Assembly: GCA_013396995.1 (NCBI GenBank)
Contig: VWZP01010350.1
Coordinates: forward strand, 802,806 to 866,805
From: Dicaeum eximium
Taxonomy: Eukaryota; Chordata; Aves; Passeriformes; Dicaeidae
Reading direction: 5' to 3'
Length of the DNA stretch: 64,000 nt
Under the pieces are notes generated by a model that saw only the letters and a list, made by a program, of their open reading frames with translations, was not told the origin of the DNA and did not search any database. Numbering within the stretch: position 1 is the first letter of the stretch; each line of letters begins with the position of its first letter. Shown one piece after another: positions 14,201 to 27,900 of this stretch. Made by a program: the position numbers and the translations under genes.

Positions 14201-17200
14201 AACAAATAATTTCTAAGTTTACTTCCTCTACCATTACAGCAATAGAAAAGTACAATGAAATTTTTTTAAAGTACAATACAGTTTACCAGCCAGCAAAAGT
14301 AATTTTAATGAATTTTGAATAACACCATTATCAATCATCAATGCAAAATCCTGCTGCAAAACTGCACCTCACACATATATTAGAAATAATTATCTCACAC
14401 TGAATCTCCTTATAAGTTATTAAAAGTATTTGTATTGCTCGCAATCTGTAAGTAACCAAAAGTAATTGTTTATTTACAAATTTCAGAAGTGGTTTAAACT
14501 CTGATGTTAATGCTGTTACAGGGGTATTTTGTGTGCAGATATGCACTCTCTAGGCATAAAACCTCCAGTAGATTTCATCCTCCATTCTCTTTCATTGATA
14601 TTGCCTCTCACTAACTTTTAAACCTTTATTTTTGTGATTTCACTTCAATTCCTATCAAGGTATAACAGAAATCAATGCAGCAGATGATCCCAGTAGGCCT
14701 TTCTATTTGAAATCTCAAGGATGGGGTAAGTGTGGGAACAGCAGTATTATGACAGACCTATTTGCCCTCCATAAACCACAGCTGGATCACACTAATGAGT
14801 GGCTTTTTTCCTTCTGCTCTGGCTTTTAAAAAGTTTCAAATCTCAGTGTGCTGTAGATGGCAGACATTTTAAGTGAACACTTGAGGAAACTCATTCTCAA
14901 TCAATAGTGTAAGAGTTAAGAAAAAATCCTCTCTCCATGTTAGAAATGGCTAAACTTTGTTACCTAAACACGAAATAGGTTTGTTCCCTTATCTGCATCT
15001 CTGTCTCCACCCAAACATATGTCTGCAGAAACCTCTGGTTCATGAAGTTGCTGCATTGTTCATTGAATTAGCCAAAGTGATTTTGAATTTTATTGCTAAT
15101 GGGACTGAAATATTCACAATCCAAATATTCACTTCCTTAAAAAAAGAATAAGAAAAGAAAAAAAAAAGAAATCTTAATTTTGCAACAATGACAGCATGAA
15201 TATATGCTGGGAAGTTTATTACGCTATAAATTGCTGCTTTAAAAGAGTTTTCTTTGGAGCAGTTATAAAATAAATTAATGAAAAAAGATAATCAGAGTGA
15301 TTCATATGTTCATGTGAACTTTGCTAAGCTACTTATGAAGTGAATGAGGATTAGTGGTTTGTAAGAAGCCTCTGCTCTCATAGCTACAAAATTTTGGTGC
15401 TTGACGGAAGAGTCTGATTGAAAATAATGACCTCATCCACTGATTTACAATCAACCATTCTGTTATTAGGGGTAAAAAGAGGCTTTCTGCTAATTATAGC
15501 TTATTTGGGCTCATTAGGTAGAAACTGACATTTCTCATAAAATAAGAGGGTAGGCTGGAGACATGTGTGTCTCAGCTATAGTCTGCAATTCTGGTATCAT
15601 TTGGGGACTGCAATTTTGAAAAACAACTGAAGACCTCATGGGCTGCAAAGAGGAGGAAGCAGACAGTATAAAGGCTGGGCACTGTGCCACAGTAAATACA
15701 AAAGTGTTTGCCATCCATCACACCACTGGTCTGGGCATTACCCAGAGATAGTCTATAGGCCAAACACAAAACCAGGTTTTGTGGCTCTCAAAAACAATTA
15801 GCTGAAATAGGTATTTTTTAACCCTTTGCTGCTTATGGATCTTATATGAAATATGTCCCTAGATGAACAAAATTACATGTACTGACTGATGTTCATATAA
15901 ACTAAAGAAATTAGGTGTAGAAAATGTTCAGATTAAGAGCTATAGTGCTGAAAAATGCTTCTTACTACATGTGGAAAGACAGAAAGAGTTAAAAAAGCAG
16001 AATTTGATCCTGAAATATTGCAAGAAGCTTTCTATAATCAGTTATAAAAATGGCATGACTTTTTTTTTAATCTTCCGCTTTCATAGGCTTTTTGACACAC
16101 GTCCAAAAGTTCTGCAAGCCCAGTGAAGTCAATGAAGTTTCTCAGTTATAACTGCTTCTGAAAATGTATCTTTTTGACCTTGGTCATGATTTCTCTTTTG
16201 AGAGTAAACATGATTATTAAAAATTCCTGTCAAACTGTTTGTATATTCAAATGGTTTTGCAATATTTGCAAACAACTCTGTGAAGTTTTGGGCCTTACTT
16301 TCTTGTGATGTTGAGGAATGGTGCATACATAAGGATACAAATCCTTCCTTGCTTCTAAGTAAAACAATGATTAACCATACATTCCTTTCCCTAACTGTGT
16401 AGAAAGAATATCTTGGCAGATTTCCCACCTTCAAGCGTTTGTATGTCTCAGTGGAGGCATGCGGTCTGAGAGCACCTTTTAATATTAATATAAGCCTTGC
16501 CATAGCAACATGAGTGTTGCCACAAAAAGGTCACTGAAATCACTTAGAAAAATAATTTGAATTACTATGGGGAAAATTACAGATTAAGACCAGATTCCCA
16601 AAACTGTTGTAACACACAGTTGTTGCAGTTTCAAACTCTGGCTCAGTTTTGCATTCCCTGTCCTTTTGCAAGAAACATGCCTTGATTTTTCTTTAGATAT
16701 AAATAGCAAGAAGTACAAAGATACAGGATTCTTGCTTTAGTTGTCAGTAGTTTGCAGCACTAAGGAGTGATTCATACTGAGCACATAATCAACAAGGTTT
16801 GACCAGACCCTCAGAAGATGTTCTTTCCTGTCATGGCAGCTCTCAGGAAAGCATCTGGAAGGGTGATAAACCTCCTCCAAGTGTTCAGGGCTTTGGTGAA
16901 GGAAGGGAAGAAAGAACTCAGCCCTCAGAGTGACTTCAGTCAGACACAGAAATAAAATGGTTGCAATTGTCAGTGCTTTAGGCTGATCTATCTAATACAC
17001 TGTAGCACACAGAAGACAGAATTCATAATAAATGGAAGCCAAATTGTGCACCAACAAATCTACCAATGCAGAGCTGAGATTTGAGGCACGCAGCAGACAG
17101 TTCTTGAAACCTCTAAGTGTACCTGACTTTTTCCTCACATGAAAGCAGGGGACTGATGCTCTCCTATGTGAGTCTGGCCATCGTTTCCATTACAAAAGCT

Positions 17201-17840
17201 TTAATTACAGTGGAACTGTGTAGCACAGGTACATAACGAACACTTAACATATTTCTTTTAATCTGTCCCTTCACTTACTGTGTGTTCTGTAAAGCACTGG
17301 CTCTGCTTTCAAATCAAAAAAAGATTTTCCACAGGAAAAGTTGAGTTAATAGACAAACTCCTTAACCTGAAGAAAATAACACTGAAATCTTCCAAACACA
17401 TCCTAATAACTCCTACACACTCTGTGATTCCTGAGTTCAGGCCAGAAGACAGACAGAAATATAATGAGAAACTATCCCTGCTTAGGTCACATTATCATTC
17501 CCTCTTCAGACCACGTTGTCACTCCACAAGCTAAAGTAATTTTCAAAGGAATATTCACTGTGCTTTTGTCTTAAGTTTGATCATGTATTAAATACAGGAA
17601 CAGAGGAGATATAAAAACCCATAATGCCACTCCAGCTCTACTCTGAGTTGTTGTGCTCTGAGGAAACAAGTCTTTTTAGGCTTTTTTTTTCTATTTTTTG
17701 AGAGAACTCTAAAGAAGGATGAACAAACTTCTGCTTTTAAATAAGATGCACAATACAATTCAGCTCTTTTTTTTAAGCTTTGCAAAAACCCAAATACCTT
17801 CATAAGGAGAGAAAAAAAATCTGGGCTTTTCATGTACAGA
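11216..17840. other. AT-rich non-coding DNA
   Basis: No exon, RNA gene or transposon recognised on either strand. An A-rich stretch lies near 15140-15172. Open frames up to 124 codons lack protein-like features. Confidence 0.7.
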
Positions 17841-18079
17841 GAGTAAGTTTCGATTAGTTATTAGGAAAAAATTCTTTACTGTGAGGGAGATGAGGCACAT
17901 GAACAGGTTGCCCAGAGGAGTTGTGGATGCCCCATCCCTGGAAGTGTTCAAGGCCTGGTTGAATGGGCTTTGAGCAACCTGGTCTGGTTAAAGGTGTCCC
18001 TGCTCACAGCAGAGGGGTTAAACTTGATGATTTTCAAGGTCCCCTTCCAAATCAAACCATTCTATGATTCTGTGAATCA
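17841..18079 (+). mobile_element. CR1 LINE fragment, 5'-truncated, plus strand
   Basis: This is the 3' end of an avian CR1 non-LTR retrotransposon. It runs from ATTAGTTATTAGGAAAAAATT through CACATGAACAGGTTGCCCAGAGG, GATGCCCCATCCCTGGAAG and AAGGTCCCCTTCCAAATC to the tail CCATTCTATGATTCTGTGAA, the CR1 3' signature. Only about 240 bases survive, as is usual for 5'-truncated CR1 insertions. Open frames here are shadows of the repeat. Confidence 0.95.
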
Positions 18080-18256
18080 GAAAGTATGTCCCCATTGCTG
18101 TAGTCAGCACCATGGAAGAGCCAATTGTAAAAGCTTTATTATCCAAGGGAAAATATGGAGACCCCTCCTTTTGAGGGACCTTGGTGTTGAAAATTGTCCT
18201 AAAATGACCCTCAAATAACCAAAGGAAGGCATCATCCTGAATCTGCTATGGCACAT
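18080..18256. other. Spacer between two tail-to-tail CR1 copies
   Basis: This is 177 bases of single-copy-looking sequence between the 3' ends of the two oppositely oriented CR1 fragments. Nothing else recognised. Confidence 0.7.
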
Positions 18257-18972
18257 AATCAAAGAATCACAGAACCTATCAGGTTGGAAAAGACCTCTGA
18301 GATCATAGAGCCCAACCTATGACCAAACACCACTGTGCCAACCAGACCATGGCACTGAGTGCCACGTCCAGTCTTTCCTTAAACACCTCAAGGGATGGTG
18401 ACTCCACCACCTCCCTGGGCAGCCCATCCCAATGTCCAATCACTCTTTCTACCAAAACCTCCTCTGGCTCAACCTAATGTCCTCTAGTCCTGTTGCTGGT
18501 TACCTGAGAGAATAGGTCAGCCCCCATCTGGTTACACCCTCTTTCCAGGCAGTTGTAGAGAGTGATATGGTCACTCCTGAGTGTCCTTTTCTCCAGGCTA
18601 AACAATCCAAATTCCCTCAGCTGCTTGTCATCAGACTTGTACTTCAGACCTTCCCCAGCTTCACTGCCCCTGTCTGGATGTGCTCCAGCACCTCAAACCT
18701 TTTCTGCCATGAGGGGACAAAACTGGAGACAGGATTTGAGGAGTGCCCAGCACAGAGGGACAATGCATTCCCAGCCCTGCTGGCCACACTATTCCTGGTA
18801 CAAGTCAGGATGAGATTGGCCATCTTGGCCACCTGGGCACACACTGGCTTATGCTCAGCTTCTCTCTACCAGCATCCCCAGGTCCTTCTCCAGTGAGCCC
18901 CTTTCCAACCACTCTGCCCCAGCCTGTAGTGCTGCATGGGGTTATTGTGTCTCCAAGTTTTGTCCTGAAAAA
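18257..18972 (-). mobile_element. CR1 LINE fragment with the reverse transcriptase C-terminal remnant, minus strand
   Basis: Read on the minus strand this is about 715 bases of CR1: near its 5' edge the GTGTGCCCAGGTGGCCAAGA and AATAGTGTGGCCAGCAGG segments, then TTTAGCCTGGAGAAAAGGA, CTGCCCAGGGAGGTGGTGGA, CATCCCTTGAGGTGTTTAAG and AGAGGTCTTTTCCAACCT, ending in TTCTGTGATTCTTTGATT. The first part corresponds to the C-terminal end of the CR1 ORF2 reverse transcriptase (remnants such as AKMANLILTCTRNSVASR and EVLEHIQ are visible), but it is broken by stops and small deletions. Several short open frames on both strands within this interval are by-products of it. Confidence 0.96.
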
Positions 18973-21900
18973 CAAGCAAGCTAGAAAATGACTGAGCTGT
19001 GATGTTATTAAGGACACCAAATGAATCATGCAAAAGAATAATTTAAAACACACACATCCCCACCGTGTACATATGGCAATAGAGATTTTAACTAGCTAGT
19101 TTAATTGCTTCCAAGACCTGATGACTTATCAAGTATACAGGATGGCAATGAAACAGCTCTGCTGAAGTCCAGATCCTTCAATATCCTGTCAGTTGTGACT
19201 TAGAGGCACAGAGCTGCCTGGGTGCTCCTGCTTCCACTGAGCTAGAAATACACAGAAGCATCCCACACAGCCATTGTTGTCCTAAGGAGTACAGAAAAAA
19301 ACAAGGGGGAAAAATCAATTCTGTCTTGATTAGAATTTAAACAGTTTACAGTAACAACACTGGGGTCCATACACTCAACACACAGAAGAAACTGATTTTT
19401 ATAAACCTATTTACCATCCATCCTGAGCATAGGACAGGGCAAGGGTGGTCTGGAGTCCTACCTTAATGCATATGCACAGAAAAGCTGGATTGTTGTCATG
19501 AAAATAGCCCCTATTTACTAACTTCTGAATTATTTAGCTTTAGATATTTCGGTTTTTCAAGATAGACTGTGTGATTATAGTTTTACTATGGAGCTGCCAA
19601 AGAATTCATATGGGCAGATCCAGCCTTTCTATAAACCTGTTGAGAATGTTTCTCTTCATTAAAATGCTCAAGAGTCTTTGTCATAGCTTTCTTGTTTGTT
19701 TGTTTCAGTGTTAATTTCTCACTATGACATGACTAAATCAAGACATCTTTTTCTGCTACATATTCAAGCTGGGAAAGTTTGGAGAAATTGATTAAACTTA
19801 CCTTTCTGTCCATTCACCCCATTCTCCTCCTTGACTTGCCTTTGATGCTTACAATTTTCAGGGCCTAAGCTCTTGCACATTTCTGTCTAAATCTGACATC
19901 ATAACATTAGTGTGTAACTTATGACTAAGCTCTAGCATGTTACAAAAATATCTTGGTTTGCCTTCTGTCTGACTGCTTGTAGGTGATTCTTTTCAAACAA
20001 AGCACACAGATTCAAGTCCATGTCTTCCCCTGTCATTGATCACTGAGACATTAATCTTGGGAGAGCTCAGGCAGGGTGGGATATCCAGATAGAGATCTTT
20101 CTTCTGTCTGCTCTGTGTATAGGATTTAAACCTAGGTCATCTAACCACTGCAAAGCAAAGCTAGGATGTGTTCAGTTCTGATATCCTCTCAGTCTCTCTT
20201 GTCCTACTGTGCAAAAATACTTAATTATTCATTGAGCTCAGAGAGAGTGTAAAAATTACTATATTTAGATCACAATCTCTGCTCATACATCTACTAATGT
20301 GTGTGTCAAGTGGATCACCTTCAACAAACACAGACTTTGCTCAGCTTATTCTAAGTGTAAGACAGCTCTCTTAGGAGGAAAGCAATTTTATTTCAAGGCC
20401 TTGCCCTAAATCAAATTTATGGGGACTTGAATTTTAGGATTCACTGCTTTGAATTCAGCTGAGATAACAGACTTCCTCTTTTGGCTTTTTTTAACATCAC
20501 TTTTGCATCTACCCTACTTCTGGAATTGATTTGTAGCTGTGAAGTGTATGTTAACAGAATCCTCTGCCCCTCTACTCAAAAATCTGCAGAACTACCTTTT
20601 AAAATAGAGCTAAATCCTGCTTTTGCCTGGGAATCCCCTGTTGGCCAGCTTAAGCTACCTCACATATGGGTGAGGTAACACCACATCTGGGTGTTTTTTC
20701 TGAGCCTCCCGGCTTCAGATATTTAAATGCACTCTATCAGTTGCCTGGCACTAATTTGGCTGTTGAGAATTGCCCTTTTGCACAACTGGGATCCATTTCT
20801 GGATGTGCTCAGGCTGAACAGGAGGAAGGGTGATGGCTCTAGGGGCTCTTTGAAGTTTGTGGGGACAGCAAGAGTGACATTTGGTGGGGTGGAGAGCCTG
20901 GACACACAGGGAAAGTTCCGGTGGGCCAGGGCGTGGGCACAGCCAACCTCTCTCTGTGACACCACCCGGGGCAGAACCAAGCCCTGAAACTTCAGGCAAT
21001 TGTGCAAAAGCCAAGGAGAAAACATATGGAAAGAATGAAACCAGGGAACCTTATAAAAAGACTGCATTTAAAAAAAGGAAAAACATGGAAAACAACCTGA
21101 GAGGCTTTGCCTGAAGCAAAGGCTGTGGGTACTGCCAGCCTTTTTCTGTGCAAATAGAAACCCTTGGCAAAGATTTGAGGTATGAGGTAATTGTTAGCAA
21201 TGTTATGGTTAACCAGTATCAGATTGGTACACTTGCAATATTCTCATTTTAGAAGGCTGGATTTTAAGAAATGGAGTGATACTTCCAGAATTTCTTGCAC
21301 TTGATAAATCTAGTGAAAATAATTTGGATTTCTCAGAACTGCTATTCAAAATTTCCTCTCCTGTTCCCATCCCTTCACATTCCTGTAACAAACTGTAGTC
21401 TCCTAAATAATTTTCCATATGAAAGCTTCAACTCAGCCCAGGTAAACTCTGTCAGAATATTATGTCCCTGATTCATTTGTTACTCCTCATTCCCTTTATT
21501 TGAAGAGTGAGAGGAATGTGTCCCAGGTTTCTTGCCCCAGGGAGGTTCCCCACCACAATACAGCAGAAAGAGAGCAGTACACCTGAACCAGTGTAATTAA
21601 GTTCTTCTCAAAACTATTTGGTGACCCATCATTTATGGCAGTGTGTCTTGCATCTTTTATGGTGATCACTGGCAAAATAAGGGATGGCAAAGGTAGGGTG
21701 CTGTTCATGGCACATCTGCAAGCACAACCATCTCCTGTGTCCATGAAAGTTTTGTTCTGTGTGCATATTGCCAATATGGGTGAGGAAGTGTCTTTCTTTG
21801 AAAACAATTGGTAGTCATCCTTCAAAGCATAAAAATGTTTTGGGATGGAGTAAATTGTAAGCACACAATTAACTGAATTATATTTGCAGCTGATTTGCTG

Positions 21901-24900
21901 GTGGGATTTCATCCATGCTTATATTGCACAAGCTTTCATTATTTTGCTTCCTGGTTTATGTTTGCTTTATGATCTGTAAATATATTGCAAGGAAGACTTG
22001 TGATCCCTTATTGCCAAGGGATACATCAAACTAACATTTTCTAATTAATAAATTAAGAATCAATAGCAGGTTACACCTAATCTTTCTGAGAATCTGACTT
22101 GGAACTTTTAAAGTTGATAAATGTACATCAGTCAGCAAGGCTAACAATGATTCATTCTCCTCAAATAAATCCTGTTTCTATTCCATAGGTAAATGTAAGA
22201 ATTTTGCTTATATAATAAGAACTAAGATAAATTATTTAGGAAAGAAAAGATTAGTTTTTGATAAAATAGCACAAACAGATTAAACAAATGAACTCATAAA
22301 TGAACATATGTTAAAGAAAATGCAGATAAATTACACACTCCACCCCCTCTTCCCCAAACTATTAAAACTGATAATAACTTGCTCAGGCCAAAATATATTT
22401 CAGTCCTATTCTGTAACAGACTTGAATAGAACTGGGTAGTGTCAACACTCAACTTTCAGCTGTTGCACCTGAAATGCAGAAAAAATATTTTGCTTTTATC
22501 TGTACCTGTCTGAACTTGCTATACTTGCTACTCCAGGGCTGCTTTCCACACTAGCATGTCTGATCTTCCTGCTTTGAAAGAAGCAGCCTGTATTGTGGGA
22601 AATAAACAGGTTGGTGACACACCTACTTAATTTTTTTGTTATGCCTGCGTAATTGGAGAAGGAATGTACACATTAGAACCTCTCCTGTTCTGTGTTAATG
22701 TAGAGTGACTATAGAATTCTTTTTGGATTACTCTGCAATCTGCAAGAACAATCAATTACAGTAGGTACAAAGTATTACCTATCAAACACCCTGTACATAT
22801 CATGTAAGCACTGAAGGCTTGCATGATAGGCATGCTCTGTAACTTAGTTATCTAAAACCCTGTTAAAAGTTGTAAAGACCCATTCACAGGGTTCTCCACC
22901 AGTATAAAAAATGTAAAAAATAATGTCAGCAGATGATACGTCACAGCCATATTTTTAGTAGGATTGGGCACTGAAAAGCATGAAAGATAATGGTTTATGT
23001 GAGAGACCTAAAATAACTCTTCAATTAAAAGCACAGTGGCCATGATATTTACTCAATCAAACTAAAACAAAAATGTTCGCTAAAATAATTAAAAACATTT
23101 TAAAAAAAAAGGCAGGTTAGCCATCTAAAATGAATGCAAGCTATCTTTGATTCTCAGGTGGACAGTTTAATTCTGATCTAAATTATACTGGGACACTTAT
23201 TTTTTATACACTTTAGTGGTTTTTTTCAATTTATTAAAAATAGCCTTTAATAATCACTTTACATGTTGAAAGCTGAATATTTATTCTTGTTTTATAGCCA
23301 AATCCTTATTCATGATAGAACTTTACCATTTATGCTGTTGCCCCTTTGTTGAATTAATATTAATTCATTACCTTTGAAATATTTCTCAAAGAGAATTTGA
23401 TTATTTATAGTCCATACCACGATTTTTCTCAGCCACCTGAGAAAAAACAATCACTCAGCAATCATATTTTTGTACATATACTGAGATATGTCTGATAAAT
23501 TGAGTTTAATCTTCCATGTGTTTAAGATACAAAAGAGTAGTTTAAACACAGTGGACAGGGTATACATGAGGGACCAGACTCATGTAAAATCACTTTTCTG
23601 CTGTCCTAGGAGCTGTCAGAGCCTCTTGTACAACATTTGTAACCCTTTAGAGCTGGGACTAAGTTACATCCCTATTTCTTCACTCATATGTATGTGTTCT
23701 AGGACTGGCAGATGATTGGGCACAGGGAACTGAAAGGTGTTCAGACACAGAAAAATAGAGTGAGGACAGTTTATCACATTGTCAGCAGTTGATGGAAAGC
23801 TTGATCTCGCCCAAGGAGTTCTCTGTCCCCTGTGAATTGCAGGCATAATACGAAATATAATGAAAAAAATATGTAAGTTTCCATGACATATGATGCAAAA
23901 AACACCTATTCTTGAGACTCCATTGCATAAAATCCTAAGCTCAGCATCCCATCTTTATCTCAGATGAGATAACATCTGTCCTTCATTATCTTCACATGCA
24001 GACTTCCCTCTGATGTGTTTGTGAATAGCTTTTTTTTTCTCTGATAAACCTGACATTACAGGTCTCTCACTTACATAGAAAACAAGGATTCTTTTTGTTG
24101 AATTACTACTAGTGAGTCTTTCAGAGTTATGTTTTTAATGAAAGTTTCTATAGATAGTGGATTTTATTTGGATGGCATTACACTTCCATAAAACCAGTAG
24201 GTCTTTATTCTTTCCATATACACCTCTTATAGTTGTTTTTGAGCTGGTCACAGGGAAAGCTGATGTCATGTAGAAATTCTATGAAGGGACTCTTCCAAAA
24301 TTTCTTGGATCATTATCACAGAAACAGAATCAAGAACAAAAGTTTCTGAGAGGCCAGAGGAATTTTTACCAACCCACCTTTCTCATGTTGAGGTACACAG
24401 TTCATGTTCTTGGCCATCCTTACACTCACATGAGCCACAGAAATACCAGTGAGTGCTAGCCATGATTAATTTTAGAGCTAGGTTTTCATTTCACCTATAG
24501 TGTCTGAAGACCTCTACACATAAAACTTCCAGTTATCTACATATAATGATTTCTGGGACCATCTGTAGCACTGACATAATGGATCCCTACATCCTATCAA
24601 CTTCCTATTCCCTTGACTAATCCCAGGATGAGCCTTATCTGTAGCTTCAGATGAGCACTAAGTGGGTGTGATCTCAAACTCCATGTATTTGGAGAAGATA
24701 TCAAAACATTTTCCAAAGTTTCTGAAGATACTAAAACAGCTGCATGAAATAATTTTGATGTTATTAGGCAAGGATAAGAATTGTCACAACAAGGTGAAAT
24801 AAGTGACACAATGAGGCAAGAAGAAATATTAAGTATACCTTTTCCCTATCCTTGAGATGATGTTATATATATAAAAATATGTGTATATTTCAGCAGGAGT

Positions 24901-27900
24901 GTTCATGGTACTTTGCAGACATAAGAGAACTCCTAGAGAATTTACCATTTTAGGCTTTTTGTCATTGCTTTACATGAAACTACTAAACTTGGCAGGATCC
25001 ATATTCTTTTCTAATATTATGAGGGATAAAATAAGCAGCCAGGGATCCCATAGACTGAGTAATGCTAAAAGAAGGTGTTTTATACTGTAAATCTGGCACC
25101 CTCCACTTCTGTATCTGGCTGCATCTGGTCTCAAGATGGCCTGGAGTGGAAGTGGACATCATGGTCATGTAAAAAATTCCTCTATCTCAGCTTGGGAACT
25201 TGGCTGCTCTTGAGCTGCAGGTGGTCCTCTGCTGGGGACACTGTCTCTTGCCAAGGGCCCTTAGCTGAGATGGGAGAAAGGAAAGCTCCAGAGTTTCCTG
25301 TTTTTTTGAACTGAAGTGTCAATGACCATTATTTATTAACTGACAAAGGGGCCTTTTTTTCCTCTCTTTTAATTAGAAACTACAACAACTTGCTTTTCAA
25401 AGCTGAAAATACTTGAAATGATCCCAAGTAATATTCCAAAACCACTAGCCTAAAGCTGCCAGTTAGAAACCTAATGAAATCTGATCGACTGGCTGAGCCT
25501 TCCTTTTCCTAAACACATACTCACATGCACATACACGGTCCTCTTGCCCCAAAAACACAAAAAAATTCCCCAGACAAAGCAAGCACATTCCTTTTTAACA
25601 GTCGTCTAAATTTGTCACACATTTAGTGGACATTTTGGGATCTATCCATGGGAGATTACACTTAGTGCTTTGAGAGGCAAAATCTCATTCATGAAACCTC
25701 CCAGAGCAGAGTAAGAAAAGTACATTGGTTTCACAGGCTATATTTAATTTCATTCCAGGCTCATCACAGGGCTTTATAATCCTCTTCTGTGCAGAATATC
25801 TTCATGGTTTGAGCTCCTCTTTAGCAGGGTAGATTTAGCATTTGCTGTGGGAGGGGGGAAAATCTAAATGAAGCTGTGCTGAGTTGCAGCAGCTGCACCA
25901 CCACAGGCTCTCTTCTTCCTCATTTAGCATGATCTCTATTCCAGCTCAGGCCTCTGCAGCACACACAAACACACACACCAGCTCACAAGATGTGAGGGTT
26001 TTGTCTTTTAATGGCAGAGTTTGACAGGCAGCTTGCTGCTGAGGTTCAGCCAGATACAGCTGGTCAAAGCAATGCTGCTCATTTACATCTGTCTCCCATG
26101 CACTGAATTTTGTCAGGATTTATTTGTCATGGATGGAGTTAATTGTGAAATGCTCAAAACTGAGAGAATATGGAAGATACAGCATAAAACAAGCATCTGT
26201 TGTGTAAGAAAAATGAAATGCTGACACAAAGCAGAGTTAAAGCTCAAGCAGTTTAACTGGCTGCATAGGTTTCCTGTATTTGAGAGCTCCAGGATTATTT
26301 AGTCTGTCTCATCCAGTCCCCTTCCTAGTAAGTTCTTTTGTCATAGCCTGCCCACAGAAACAGCTTTTGAGTCTGTATTTGCACTGTTTTGCATCTCAAG
26401 AGGAGCTTGAAGATTGTGATTGGACAGAAATAGTTAAAACTTGTCATAGGTATATAAAGACCAATCAGTTTAGAGATGGTCTATGACTGAAATGGTTTGA
26501 GGAAGGGGGACTTGGGATGGGGAGTGGGCAGAAACTGGGGAGGTGGGAGACACATCAGTAGTGCAGATGTGAAGTAGGGACTTCTTAATTTGGCTTGAAG
26601 AACGCCCACATCACCTCAGGCCTATCTGGGATTGCTGGCCTATGCTTTTGCAACATGCTTATTTAAACTCATCAGATCAGCTGTGTGTTGTCCACCTGCT
26701 CCTCTCCAGCAGCAGCAGGATCACTTGTTAGATGGTCACAGAGACTTCATTATATATTTGCCACCAAGCCAAAATGAATTTTTAAGACTTTTCTGAAGAC
26801 ATTATGGTGCCCAGAAATTTCCACAAGGAAAATATTTAATCTCTCTGAAAATATGGAAAAAAACTTCTCTATAGATCTTCAGTCAATGTCTGCATCTAGG
26901 AAATGAAGGTTTGTAGGAACATAAAACTGACATGTGGTGCTTTTCATGCAGTATAGAGACTTTTTTCTAAAGCACAGATATTTATGAGAAATCATGTTTC
27001 ATTTCCATTTGCACAGTGTTTTATTATGTGTTCTCATAGCTATGTTTGATTACACATTTGAGGTTTCTTCCCATGAAAGCAAATCTCAAAAAAGAAACTT
27101 TCAAGGATAACCCTACTGGATATAGTTGGGATATACTTTTTCCTGTTAGCTTTTTTACAGGGACAAGAACATCAGTGTTTTCAAAATATTCACAACACAT
27201 ATTGCATATGCAAAGAGATACACTTAAGTCTTGTTGATTCAAGAGTGACTTCAGGATTGTAAGTTAAGCACACACTTACTCTTTGCAAATGGTACCTCAA
27301 ACACTTATTAAAACCTCCCTCTTTCATACCAAAGGGTGATAATAACTGGGAGTTAGTGCTGCCACTCTGAGTACTTTGGTCTTTGCAACAAACTCTTCCT
27401 TGTTGTCTGCTGCCCATCTGTTCATCTCCTCACCCCAGTTGCACTCCATGAGACCCTGTGGGCTTTCTCAAGTCTAAATTATTTAGGTGGGATGCAGCAG
27501 AAATTCAGTCCTGATCCACCAGAAAGGCTAAAACATTGACACCCTTGAGTCAGGAGTTAGAAACTGTATCAAATGTGAAGAGGAACAGATTGCAGCTAAT
27601 TGCAGAAAACTGCTAGCAATCTGTGGGAAGAGGCAGAATGCAAACAAGAAATCCCACAAATTTCGGGAACCTCAGAATTCCTCTTGCCTATCGTGTCTTT
27701 ACAGTCTTTCTCTAAACTCATCCTCTTGTCCTTTCACTGGCAAGTTAGCTACTCCTTTGCTCCTTTTGTGTGTGTCATTCTTTGCATTTTTTTCAGAATC
27801 CCTTTCCCATCCTCCTCCTTACCTCCAAAAATATACAAATAGATAAATAAGCAGTGACTGTGATCTCTCCCTGACTTTCCTCTGTTTCCAATGGAAACAG

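Noticed and set aside
18562..19053. Several overlapping open frames of 60-110 codons
   Set aside because: They fall in or at the edge of the minus-strand CR1 LINE; those on the other strand or in other frames are shadows, and the sense-strand one is a degraded reverse transcriptase tail.
21496..21912. 138-codon open frame on the minus strand
   Set aside because: No domain, no promoter or splice context; likely chance.
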